A stretch of DNA of 64,000 nucleotides from CAVQRC01 sp963715045. GTDB taxonomy: Bacteria; Planctomycetota; Planctomycetia; Pirellulales; Lacipirellulaceae. The number at the start of each line of letters is the position of its first letter. Positions within the stretch are counted from its first letter, which is position 1. Positions 50,390-59,876 of this stretch are shown piece by piece. The DNA is taken from NCBI GenBank assembly GCA_963715045.1, contig CAVQRC010000006.1, positions 248,001 through 312,000 of the forward strand, given 5' to 3'. The position numbers and the translations under genes are program-made. The notes under the pieces are model-generated. The model did no database searches. It worked only from the letters and a program-made list of their open reading frames with translations, and was not told where the DNA came from.

Positions 50390-52284
50390 ATGGTGATTGA
50401 AGTGTTGATTCCCCATCGATGGTCCTTCGTGATGCTGGTCGCATCGCTCACGGCAGTCTTCGCGGTGGCGACGCCCGGCTATGGCGGGGCGGGAGATCCA
50501 TCGCCCGACGGCACGCCGCGGGTCTGGCATCCGCTCTGCTTGAGTTTCAACGGCCCCGAAGCCAGCGAAACGGACGACACCCCCAATCCGTTCCTCGACT
50601 ATCGGCTGCAGGTGACGTTCACCGCGCCGGGCGGGGCCGAAATGGTGGTACCGGGCTTCTTCGCGGGTGACGGAAACGGTGGCCCTCGAGGTGACGTGTG
50701 GCGGGTCTGGTTCACGCCCGACCAGGCCGGACCATGGTCGTATCGGGCCGCGTTCCGCACAGGCCCCGCAATCGCCGTCGAGCTCGATCCCGAGGTCGGT
50801 TCTCCGGCGGCGTTTGACGGAACAACGGGATCGTTCACGGTCGCACCCCGCGACGAAGCCGCGGCCGGTTTTCTCAAGTGGGGACGCCTGGAATACGTCG
50901 GCGGCCATTATCTGAAATTTCGCGACGGCCCTTACTGGATTCGCGGCGGCGTCGATACGCCGGAGAACTTCCTGGCCTACGCCGGATTCGACGACACACC
51001 TCCGAGTCACAAGTTCGACGATCATCGCAACGACTGGCGCGGCGGGGATCCGGACTGGGGCGACGGCCGCGGGCGGGCGATCATCGGGGCCCTTAACTAT
51101 CTCGCCGCGCAACGCGTCAACAGCATCTATGCCTTGACGATGAATGTGGGTGGTGACGGCAAAGACGTCTGGCCCTGGGCCAGACGACCGAATCGAAAGG
51201 GTTCCGCGGACAACGACAACACGCACTACGACGTCGGCAAGCTCGCACAGTGGAATGTGGTCTTCGCCCACGCCCAGCGGTCGGGCATCTTTCTCCATCT
51301 CGTGCTCAATGAAGGGGAGGAGGCCAACAAGCGGGAACTCGATGATGGAGAGCTGGGCGTCGAGCGGAAGCTGTACTACCGCGAACTGGTTGCCCGCTTT
51401 GGCCACCACCTCGCGCTCGAGTGGAATCTGTGCGAAGAATACAATCTCAGATTCGATTTCGGACCCCAACGTCTCGGGGCATTCGCCGACTATATCCGCG
51501 CGATCGATCCGTACGATCATCCGATCACGGTCCACTCGGCCGGCAATCCGCTCAAAGAACTCGCGTTCACCTTCGGCGACGAGCGTTACAGCCTGACGTC
51601 GATTCAACTGAACCAGCGGCGGATCGATGAACTCGTCGAAGCGTTTCGAGCTGCCACTGCCGCGGCGGGCCGGCCGCTCCCGATCTCGATGGACGAATTC
51701 ACGGTCGATGCCGGCCAGGAGAAGTCGTGGCACCCTGTCGATGACGCCGAGAAGTACCGCCGGCAGAAGTTGTGGCCAACGTACCTCTCGGGCGGCATGA
51801 TCGAGTTCATCCTCGAAGGGCTGCTCAAGGTCGATACGTTCCGGACCCCCCAACGCGAGTTGCTGTGGACGTATCTGAGGCACGCCCGCCAGTTCATGGA
51901 GCAGGAACTGCCGTTCTGGAAGATGCAGCCCGACGACACACTCGTACGCAACGCGGCTACGATCGATGTCGGGATCGGCAGCGGAAAGACGACTCCGCTG
52001 GGGCCGCAGGTGCTCGCCTTGCCCGGCAAGGTTTACGCCATCTATTTCCCCATCGCCACCGCGACGGGCGAATTGAATCTGACCGCGGCCCCGGAAGCTT
52101 TCACGCAGCGTTGGTACGATCCCCGAACGGGTGAGTTTCGCGGGGAGAATCGGTCCGACTGCAGGGAGGAGCCTGGGTACCGCTGGGCCAGCCGCCCGCC
52201 GAACTGGAGCAGGACTGGGTGGTGCTCTGCCAAGTCGCAGTCGGGAAGACCGCAGGCCGCGGCACGGGCCACCTCCGAACCTGA
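50390..52284 (+). CDS. DUF5060 glycosidase-like exported protein (one-base frameshift near the end)
   Basis: About 631 aa after correction. A signal segment (RWSFVMLVASLTAVFAVATPGYG) is followed by a DUF5060 beta-domain (RVWHPLCLSF...FTAPGGAEMVVPGFFAGDGNGGPRGDVWRVWFTPDQAGPWSYRAAF), then a TIM-barrel glycosidase-like region with WNLCEEYNLRF and a C-terminal collagen-binding-like domain (RWYDPRTGEF). The frame breaks in the G run at 52141-52144. One more G continues as ESVRLQGGAWVPLGQPPAELEQDWVVLCQ, the normal C-terminal end of such proteins, to TGA 52282-52284. It probably acts on extracellular polysaccharide. Confidence 0.78.
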
Positions 52285-52344
52285 TTCGCCACCGCGATTT
52301 CCCCGGCGCGCTCGTGGGAGACGGTCGGGCCCGAACGCCTCGGG

Positions 52345-54472
52345 TTGGACGCAGCGAAGCTGGCACGCGTCGCCGAGGAACTCGGCGGTCGCGGCATGAT
52401 CATCAAGGATGGCCTGGTCGTCGCCCAGTGGGGCGACCCGGCCCAGGTATCGGACTGGTACTCAGCCGCCAAACCGGTCCTGGGGACGTTGCTGCTATTC
52501 GCCATCGAGGAGGGGAAAGTAGACGGGGTCGATACCGCCGTGGCCGAGCTCGGCTGGGAACTCTCGGAAAAAGACCGCCCGATGACACTGCGGCACCTGG
52601 CCAACATGACCAGCGGCTACGCCCGACCGGAACCGCCCGGCGCGGCCCTGGCCTACAACGACTTCGGCATCCAACTCTATCAGCAGACTGATTTTCGACC
52701 GTGTTTTTGCCGCATCGCCCGAGTCGGTGGCCAACGATCCCAGTCGCTTCGACGCCCTGGGACTCGAAGACGGACTCTCGTTCGCCCGCAAGAACCGCCG
52801 CCTGAAAACCTCGGTCCGCGACTTCGCCCGCATCGCCTGGTTCTGGCTCAACCGCGGCAACTGGAACGGCAAGCAGCTGATTGCCGGCCATCTCTTTGAT
52901 GAAGTCATGCGCCCTCAGGTGCCGGTCGACCTGCCGCAAACCGCGTCCGCCGAGACGAACGACTACCTCGAGATCGGTTCGTTCGGCGGCGGTTCAGACC
53001 ACTTCACAAAATTTGGCGCGGGCAACTACGGCTTCAATTGGTGGTTCAACACCCGAGGTCGGCTGCATCCCGAACAGAAAACCTGGCCCGACGCCCCCGA
53101 CGATCTCGTGATGGCCATCGGGTTCGGCGGAAACTGTGCCGCGCTGTTGCCCAGCGAAAACGCGATCCTCGTTGCCGCCCAGGCCGAATGGGGCAAGCTC
53201 CGCGCGGGCCGATCCGACGCCACCATGAATCACGTCCTGGCGGCATTCGCGGATGCGGTGACACCGGTCGCCGCCAACGCCGCCGATCACACGCCCCGAG
53301 CGAAGTCCAGCGTGCGTGGCTCGAGTTTCGAGAAGATCGTGCTGACCTCGCGGTACTACTGCGACGGGATCGACGCGGGCGACATCAATCGGGACGGACA
53401 CGCCGACGTCGTGGCCGGACCGTTCTGGTATGAGGGCCCCGACTTTGCGACTGCCCACGAATTCTATCCGGCCGAGCCGCTGGTTCCCGAGCGAAGTCCC
53501 TCGAACAGCATGTTCTCATTCGTGCACGACTTCAGTGGCGACGGCTGGCCCGACATTCTCGTGCTCGGCCGCGTGCATCTGCACCCCGCGTACTGGTACG
53601 AGAATCCGGCAGGTCGGCCCGGTATCTGGGAGCAGCACTACGCCTTCGAACGCGTGCAGGGCGAATCGCCTCGACTGGTGGACTTCAACGACGACGGCCG
53701 GCCGGAGTTGCTGTGCCTGTCGCAGGGGCAATGGGGCTGGATTGCGCCCGACTGGGACCGGCCCCGCGCGCCGTGGCGATTCCATCCCGTTTCCGCAGTG
53801 GGTGAGTTCAAGCAGTTCTATCACGGGATGGGCGCGGGCGATCTCAACGGCGACGGCCGCTTGGACCTGGTGATCAACGACGGGTGGTTGCTTCAGCCTT
53901 CGCAAGCCAACTCGCCGCAATGGGACTGGCACCCGCGGCAGTTCTCGAGCGATCGAGGGGGGGCCCAGATGTATGTCTACGATGTCGACGGCGACGGCGA
54001 CCAGGACGTGATCACGAGCCTCAACGCCCACGGCTGGGGGCTCGGTTGGTTCGAGCAGCACCGCGACGGTGGGGAACTCCAATTCCGCTTGCACCCGATC
54101 ATGGGTAGCCGCGAAGAAATCGACCGTTACGGCGTCGCGTTCACGCAGCCGCACGCGCTGGACCTGGGCGACATCAACGGGGACGGACTCGACGACATCG
54201 TCGTCGGCAAACGGATGTGGGCCCACGGTCCGCACGGAGACATCGAGCCCGGAGGAGTACCCGTTCTGTACTGGTTCGAACTCGTTCGTGAGAACGGCAA
54301 GGTGCGTTTTGTCCCGCACCTGGTCGACGACCGCTCGGGCGTGGGCGTGCAGGTGACGATTGCCGACGTCAACGGGGACGGAGCGAACGACATCCTCACG
54401 GCCTCGAAACTCGGCAGCTTCGTGCTGCTCAATCGCCGGAGTCGCGGCACACGTAGTCGGGGCACTCCGTGA
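52345..54472 (+). CDS. Serine hydrolase (beta-lactamase fold) fused to VCBS/FG-GAP repeats (frameshift)
   Basis: The first part (GRGMIIKDGLVVAQWGDPAQVSDWYSAAKPVLGTLLLFAIEEG) has the SxxK motif SAAK and the later YND, as in class C beta-lactamase-like hydrolases. Near 52690 the frame shifts (after QLYQQT) and continues as IFDRVFAASPESVANDPSRFD, then GNYGFNWWFNT. From about 53330 on come VCBS-type repeats (DAGDINRDGHADVVAG, DFSGDGWPDILVLG, AGDLNGDGRLDLVINDG, DVDGDGDQDVI, LGDINGDGLDDIVVGKR, DVNGDGANDIL), a calcium-binding propeller. The true start is probably upstream near 52300, where another indel is likely. The last residues are encoded by a dispersed repeat. Confidence 0.7.
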
Positions 54473-54646
54473 CGCGTGTAGTCGGGGCACTCCGTGACCC
54501 GATATCCCGATATGACGATCGCCCTCGGCCGACGCCGCAACCTGGTCGGTGAGGCGTCATTTCGTTTGGCCGTGGCTTGCTGGAACCCCGCTTTCCTGTC
54601 ACGGAGTGCCAGGCCCACGAACTCTGTAGTCGGGGCACTCCGTGAC
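54453..54646. repeat. Three direct copies of GTCGGGGCACTCCGTGAC
   Basis: Copies at 54453-54473, 54478-54498 and 54626-54646 (with a leading GTA), plus a partial reverse copy GTCACGGAGTGCC at 54598-54610. The first encodes the end and stop codon of the serine hydrolase-VCBS gene. Confidence 0.8.
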
Positions 54647-54999
54647 CCGAAACGGGGATCCTCCTCGCCCAGAATCCCACCACGGCCGGCGGGAATCCTA
54701 TCGCAGAGCGCCACGACACCACGGGGCACTTTCGCACACTCAAGTGAGCCCACCCGCCCACACCGTCTTTCCACCCGGGGATTTCGCTCGGGCAACAGCC
54801 ATGTGATCGGAAGCCGGGCAAATGGCAGCCGACCGTCACCGCACGATTCGAGCCGGAATTCACTCCGACCTGTCCTTCGGCTCACCTGCCGGTCGGCAAT
54901 TCTGAGCTCTGCGGTGGCCGAAACCTGGCAGTTGGCACACGTTTCGCCCCATCCCATCCGGGGATGTTCCGGTCCTTTCCAATCGAAGGAGAGAGTGCC
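54473..54999. other. Intergenic stretch before the Pcm fusion
   Basis: About 530 bp. Apart from the repeats above nothing coding is seen; open frames here lack credible starts or similarity. Confidence 0.5.
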
Positions 55000-57012
55000 A
55001 TGAACAGGTCGACGTTCGAACGGCAACGCGAACTCCTGGTCGAGAGCGAGCTGCGGATTCTGGGAATCCACGACGAGAAGGTGCTGGCCGCGATGCGCGA
55101 GGTGCCGCGAGAAGAGTTCGTCCCCGACGAAATTCGCGAATTCGCCTATCGAAACACTCCGCTGCCGATCGGATGCGGCCAAACAATCTCGCAGCCGCTG
55201 ATCGTCGCCCTGATGGCCGAGGCCTTGGAGCTTGAGCCGGAAGATCGCGTCCTGGAGATCGGCACCGGTTCGGGCTACGCAGCCGCCGTACTGTCGCGGA
55301 TTTCGAGCCAGGTGTTCACGGTCGAAAGGCATCGTGCGCTGGCTCAATCCGCCAGTCAGAAGCTTAAAACGCTCGGCTTTGAGAACGTCTACGTGTTGCA
55401 CGCCGACGGCACGCGAGGCTGGCCCGAGAATGCCCCGTACGACGCGATTGTCGTGGCGGCAGGAGGGCCCGGCGTTCCCGCCGCCCTGCGGGAGCAACTC
55501 GCTGTCGGGGGCCGCCTGGTGATGCCGATCGGAAACGAAAAACGATCGCAGCAGTTGATTCGCGTGGTCCGCGGCCAGCACGGCTTCAAGCAGGAGGAAC
55601 TCGGGGCCGTGCGGTTCGTCCCGTTGATCGGCGAAGCCGGCTGGCAGGAACAGGAACTACTTGAACGACCGCGGACTCCCAGTCGCCGCGTCAAGGTTCC
55701 CCCGGGCCTGCCCGAGATGATCCGCCAGGCGGCCGAGCCCATCGCGTCGCTGGACCGTCCCGACGTTCGATCGCTCCTCGAGCGGATCGGCGATGCCCGC
55801 CTCGTGCTGATCGGTGAGGCCACCCACGGAACCTCCGAGTTCTATCGACTCCGGGCCGCCATCACCAAAACGCTCTTGGAGCAGAAGGGTTTCGATTTCG
55901 TCGCGATCGAAGCCGACTGGCCCGACGCCTATCGGATTCATGACTTCGTCACGCACAAGCAGCGACAAGAGCCCCACGACTGGGAAGCGTTCGCCCGCTT
56001 CCCCACCTGGATGTGGCGAAACCACGAAGTCCTCGATTTCATTCACTGGCTCCGCGACTTCAACCTGCACCGGCAGACGCCACAGCAACGCGTCGGCTTC
56101 TACGGCCTCGACCTGTATAGCCTGTTCACATCGATTCATCGCGTCCTCGAGTATCTCGACCGCGTCGATCCGAAGTCGGCCGCGATTGCCCGCTCCCGGT
56201 ACGGATGTCTGTCGCCCTGGGAAGCGGACCCCGCCAGCTACGGCCGGGCGGCCCTCACGGGACGGTACCGAAGTTGTGAAGCCGAGGTCGTCAGTATGCT
56301 CCGTGACCTGTTGCAGCGCCGTGTGGAAAAGGCAGTCATCAATGGCGAGGACCTGTTCAACGCCCAGCTCAACGCGCAACTCGTGGCGAACGCGGAGCAA
56401 TACTACCGGATCATGTATTACGGCTCAGACGAGTCCTGGAACCATCGCGACAGCCACATGTTCCAGACGTTGCGATTGTTGCTCGATCGTCACGGTGGAG
56501 GATCCCGGGCGGTGGTCTGGGAGCACAACTCCCACCTCGGAAACGCGGCCGCGACGCAGTTCGGCAAGCATGGCCAGATTAATGTCGGGCAGCTCTGTCG
56601 GGAGCATTACGGGGCAGACGTCTACGCGATCGGACAGGGGACGGATCACGGAACAGTGGCGGCCGCTGCCCAGTGGGAGGGTCCGATGCAGTTCAAACAA
56701 GTCCAGCCGGCACACCCGGACAGTTACGAGCGGCTGATGCATCTTTCCGAGATGGACGCGTTCCTGCTGCCGCTGACAAAAACTGCCTCGCGGCAGCTGA
56801 CCTCCGCGCTCGCCACGCCGCGACTGGAGCGTGCGATCGGCGTGCTGTATCGCCCTGAGACCGAACGCCTGAGTCACTATTTCGAAGCTTCGCTGCCGCG
56901 GCAGTTTGACGAGTGGATCTGGATCGACGAAACCTCGGCCGTTCGTCCCCTGACCACCGCGCAATCCGCCGAGCACGAGCCACAGCATCCGTTCGCACTG
57001 ATCGATCGCTGA
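55000..57012 (+). CDS. Fusion of protein-L-isoaspartate O-methyltransferase and erythromycin esterase family domain
   Basis: A 670-aa protein. Residues 1-215 are a full Pcm domain (RNTPLPIGCGQTISQPLIVALMAEAL, VLEIGTGSGYAAAVLSRI), which methylates damaged aspartyl residues. Residues 250-650 are an erythromycin-esterase-type domain with the catalytic-site blocks GEATHGTSEFYRLRAAITKTLLEQKGFDFVAIEADWPDAYRI, RFPTWMWRNHEVLDFIHWLRDFN and VVWEHNSHLGNA. GAAGGAGAG lies before ATG 55000; longer in-frame starts are less likely. What the esterase-like part acts on here is unknown. Confidence 0.9.
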   Translation: MNRSTFERQRELLVESELRILGIHDEKVLAAMREVPREEFVPDEIREFAYRNTPLPIGCGQTISQPLIVALMAEALELEPEDRVLEIGTGSGYAAAVLSRISSQVFTVERHRALAQSASQKLKTLGFENVYVLHADGTRGWPENAPYDAIVVAAGGPGVPAALREQLAVGGRLVMPIGNEKRSQQLIRVVRGQHGFKQEELGAVRFVPLIGEAGWQEQELLERPRTPSRRVKVPPGLPEMIRQAAEPIASLDRPDVRSLLERIGDARLVLIGEATHGTSEFYRLRAAITKTLLEQKGFDFVAIEADWPDAYRIHDFVTHKQRQEPHDWEAFARFPTWMWRNHEVLDFIHWLRDFNLHRQTPQQRVGFYGLDLYSLFTSIHRVLEYLDRVDPKSAAIARSRYGCLSPWEADPASYGRAALTGRYRSCEAEVVSMLRDLLQRRVEKAVINGEDLFNAQLNAQLVANAEQYYRIMYYGSDESWNHRDSHMFQTLRLLLDRHGGGSRAVVWEHNSHLGNAAATQFGKHGQINVGQLCREHYGADVYAIGQGTDHGTVAAAAQWEGPMQFKQVQPAHPDSYERLMHLSEMDAFLLPLTKTASRQLTSALATPRLERAIGVLYRPETERLSHYFEASLPRQFDEWIWIDETSAVRPLTTAQSAEHEPQHPFALIDR

Positions 57013-57362
57013 ACCGCTGCGGATCGCCAGCAGCGGCTCGGACGTGGGGCCTGCATCGTGGAAGATGAGCAACGACCTCAGCCGCCGCGTCGTCAATTCC
57101 GTGGGGCAGCACGATCCTCTCGACGGGCTGGTCACATTCCTCGAGTTGCAGACGGCCCGTGACGCAATTGGGCGGCGGGTCGATCTCGACCTGTCGATGG
57201 AAATCGATGCGTTGACCGCGATGCGCCGCGAAGTTTGCCTAAACAACCAAAAAGACCCCAGGGGTCGTTAATGGGTTGGCGTCGGATCGGGCCGGACTCC
57301 AAGAATGGCCGTCGACGTGCGAATAGAACGACGCCATCGAACACCCTGGAGGGGAACTCAAA
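57013..57362. other. Intergenic stretch between the fusion gene and the 54-aa membrane protein
   Basis: About 350 bp. An open frame of 68 codons from 57068 lacks a good ribosome binding site and any similarity and is not accepted. The ribosome binding site of the next gene lies at 57348-57354. Confidence 0.4.
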
Positions 57363-57527
57363 TTGCCTGAGAACACAGACTTCTTTGTCGGCTGGGGGAC
57401 GCTGTCGCTGATCAACGCGGGATTGGCCCAGGCCAAGGGCCGCAGCGGCCTGTTGTGGTGGTTGGCATCGATCTTCATCGGACCGCTTGCCACCTTCCTG
57501 ATCGTGGTCTTTCCGCCTGCGGAATGA
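57363..57527 (+). CDS. 54-residue membrane protein of unknown function
   Basis: A short frame that is easily missed. The start is TTG 57363 with a strong GGAGGGG eight bases upstream (57348-57354). The protein opens LPENTDFFVGWGTLSLINAG and has two hydrophobic stretches joined by a short polar turn (QAKGRSG), then ends WWLASIFIGPLATFLIVVF-PPAE. Codon use and the hydrophobic pattern argue that it is real. The function is unknown. Its 3' end overlaps, on the other strand, the tail of a broken sulfotransferase gene. Confidence 0.7.
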   Translation: MPENTDFFVGWGTLSLINAGLAQAKGRSGLLWWLASIFIGPLATFLIVVFPPAE

Positions 57528-58038
57528 CCGGGTGAGGCAGCTTTAACTGCCGCTGGTTCTCGCTGTACGCCATGTCCAGCCCGTGGCGAATCACGTGAAT
57601 CCACTTCAAGCCCGCAAAACGCTTTGCCAAGGACTCGATATAGAGATGCGAAATGGGTTCCTTCCACCCCCAGCCCGAGTGAACGGCGGGGTCGAAGTGC
57701 CTCCCGGAAAGCAGTTTGGCCAGCCTCTTGAGTCGCCAGCGTCGCCGCGTCACGCCCCTTTTCTCACAGAGGATGCCGGCCAGGAATCGCAGTTCATGGG
57801 GCGTCGGAAGATAACGCCGTGTCATCGCTTTCGTGAAGATCTCCAGGCCCTCGCCGGTTTCTGCAGGGTTCCACCGCGCGTGGTGAAACAACCACTCAGG
57901 TCGCATGAAGAGCAGGCTGAACGACAGATTGTCGCGGGCACGATCGAGGTCGTGGCCCATGAAGTAACCCAGGTCGAGGAGCATCTCGGCCACGACCCGC
58001 GTGCCGCTCCCGCCCACCCCCGAAATGACTATCGGCAT
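57475..58038 (-). pseudogene. C-terminally truncated sulfotransferase-like gene
   Basis: From MPIVISGVGGSGTRVVAEMLLDLG, the 5'-PAPS-binding loop of sulfotransferases, through DPAVHSGWGWKEPISHLYIESLAKRFAGLKWIHVIRHGLDMAYSENQRQLK (3'-phosphate region), the sequence is convincing. After that it runs into an unrelated tail and stops at 187 aa, roughly 100 residues short of the family. The tail is antisense to the 54-aa membrane protein, so the gene end was lost, not frameshifted. The frame is open to 58176 upstream. Confidence 0.65.
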
Positions 58039-58368
58039 CTCCTCACGCGGACCGTTCCTACCAGGCGGTAGTTCTGGCCCAGACGCGAAATCTCCGTCGG
58101 AGTCCGTCGGGATCGGCGATTGATGGAACCGTGTCAGCGTGAATGCCCGCCTGGGAACCGATTCGACGTTAAGCACGACCGAATCGCCGATTGTGTCTTA
58201 GAGCCTGTTCTGTGGATAATTGCCGGTCTGCGGTCGCCGACGGCAAAGGCCGTGGACAAGGCAAAACTTGCCCCGGGACTCTCGAGAACCTCCACGGTGC
58301 CTGCCGGATAGATCGTGTTCGGTGATGGCATCGGATCGAGAACCAGGGCAAATCGACGGGAGTCTGCA
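58039..58368. other. Intergenic stretch upstream of the WD40 gene
   Basis: About 330 bp with no accepted gene. It must hold the promoters of the divergent sulfotransferase remnant and WD40 gene; none is clear. Confidence 0.4.
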
Positions 58369-59349
58369 ATGCACGAGGAATCCACCGCAGGTTGGCAGCG
58401 AGCGGGGATGTCTGCGGCAGCTTTTTTCATCCTCATCTCAAGCATGATGACCGGCGTCGCGAATGGGGCAGATGTCCCGAGCGAATGGACCGGACATGAG
58501 GACGCAGTCTACTCGGTCACGTTTTCACCCGACAGCCGCATCCTGGCGACGGGCAGTTACGATCAGACGGTCAAGTTGTGGGATGTGGCGAGCGGACGCG
58601 TACTGACGACCTGTTCGGGACACGAAGACCAGGTATATCGTGTCGCCTTCTCACCGGACGCAGCGAGCGTGGCCTCGTGCAGCGCCGACGGATCCGCGCG
58701 GATCTGGGCCGTTGCATCCGGAGCAGAGCGGTTTGTGTTGGTGGGGCATCAAGGCCCGGTGATGGCCATCGCGTATTCCCCGGACGGCCGGCAATTGGCA
58801 ACGGCCGGTTTCGACGGGACGACGCGATTGTGGGACGCCGGGAGCGGCCGGCCGCTGCGGTCGCTTCCGCACCGAGGGCCCGTGTTCTCGGTGGCCTTCG
58901 CACCCGCCGGAAATACGCTGGCCACTGGTGAGGGCGGCACGATCCGGCTCTTCAACAGCGAGACTGCCGAGTCCCAGGGTCAACTGGTCGCGGATACGGG
59001 CGTAATCTACGAACTTCAATACTCGCCGGATGGGGAGTGGCTGGCCTCGGCAAGTAACCGGGGCACGGTTGCGATCTGGCAGGCGAAAGAGAAACGTCTG
59101 GTCAGCAGCGTGCAGGCCGACTCTTCGGCAGCGTTCACGGTGGCGATTGCACCCGGTGGCAACCAGCTGGCCTCGGGCGGGCGCGAGCGACTGGTGAAGC
59201 TGTGGAAACTCCCGCAACTGCAGCCTGTGGCCGAGCTGAAGGGTTCCCAGGAGACGCTGCTCTCGGTCGCCTATTCACCCGATGGAAAGTTCCTGGCCTC
59301 GGGTTCGTACGACGGGCGAATTCACGTGTGGTCGCTGATGGCAAATTAG
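58369..59349 (+). CDS. Exported WD40-repeat protein
   Basis: A 326-aa protein with a signal peptide (SAAAFFILISSMMTGVANGA) and seven WD40 blades, for example GHEDAVYSVTFSPDSRILATGSYDQTVKLWD, GHEDQVYRVAFSPDAASVASCSADGSARIW and ETLLSVAYSPDGKFLASGSYDGRIHVWS. It is a complete single propeller with no other domain, likely a periplasmic or surface binding scaffold. The start at 58369 is chosen to place the signal peptide near the N-terminus. Confidence 0.88.
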   Translation: MHEESTAGWQRAGMSAAAFFILISSMMTGVANGADVPSEWTGHEDAVYSVTFSPDSRILATGSYDQTVKLWDVASGRVLTTCSGHEDQVYRVAFSPDAASVASCSADGSARIWAVASGAERFVLVGHQGPVMAIAYSPDGRQLATAGFDGTTRLWDAGSGRPLRSLPHRGPVFSVAFAPAGNTLATGEGGTIRLFNSETAESQGQLVADTGVIYELQYSPDGEWLASASNRGTVAIWQAKEKRLVSSVQADSSAAFTVAIAPGGNQLASGGRERLVKLWKLPQLQPVAELKGSQETLLSVAYSPDGKFLASGSYDGRIHVWSLMAN

Positions 59350-59362
59350 CAGGCTTCAAGAG

Positions 59363-59435
<73 letters not shown>

Positions 59436-59467
59436 GCTGGGAGAGTCGCATAAGAGCATGCAACTCG

Positions 59468-59484
59468 TAGAATGGGGCATTCTA
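59468..59484. promoter_or_regulatory. Palindrome TAGAATG-GGG-CATTCTA
   Basis: Perfect 7-bp arms around a 3-bp centre, about 33-49 bp upstream of the tRNA-Lys 5' end. The arms contain the TAGAAT sequence seen before oleB and the DtxR gene, so it may be part of the tRNA promoter or an operator. Confidence 0.35.
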
Positions 59485-59740
59485 GCAGCCGGCGGGTTTG
59501 TGCCAATCCCCACGGACGATGCCACTTAGCGAGCGGCGCGGGATCTCTCCCGTAGACCTGATCAACCGCCGACGGATGAGGCCGATGCAGTCGCGGTTGA
59601 CTCAGCATCGGGGTCGGCACCAGGCGGCGGCCGTCACCGCTTCCACGCCACATTCGGCGAATGTGGCCCACCACGGACGCGGAGCAGCGACGTGCGCCGG
59701 TCCCTCGTTGACACCGATTTGGCGAAACGAGAGACTTACA

Positions 59741-59820
59741 GCCGATTCAAAAACTGGTTTCGCCAACCGAATTCCCCGGCCGTGGGACGCGTTCACTCAG
59801 GTTCTGGGATAGGTTCTTAG
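59741..59820. repeat. Dispersed repeat, copy related to 42629-42706
   Basis: About three quarters identical by eye to the 42.6-kb copy over its first 63 bp. It lies 57 bp before the nagB start. Confidence 0.55.
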
Positions 59821-59876
59821 CGCTGTCAGGCCCTGGTTTCACGAGCTTTTTCACTTCGACGCGGAGCACTTGCCGA

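Larger units (their letters stand above)
59436..59876. other. Intergenic stretch between tRNA-Lys and nagB
   Basis: About 440 bp with no convincing gene. It contains the TAGAATG palindrome and the dispersed repeat described separately. Confidence 0.45.

Noticed and set aside
57068..57271. A 68-codon open frame upstream of the 54-aa membrane protein
   Set aside because: The purine stretch before its ATG is too close to act as a ribosome binding site, and no similarity is recognised. It remains possible but is not supported.
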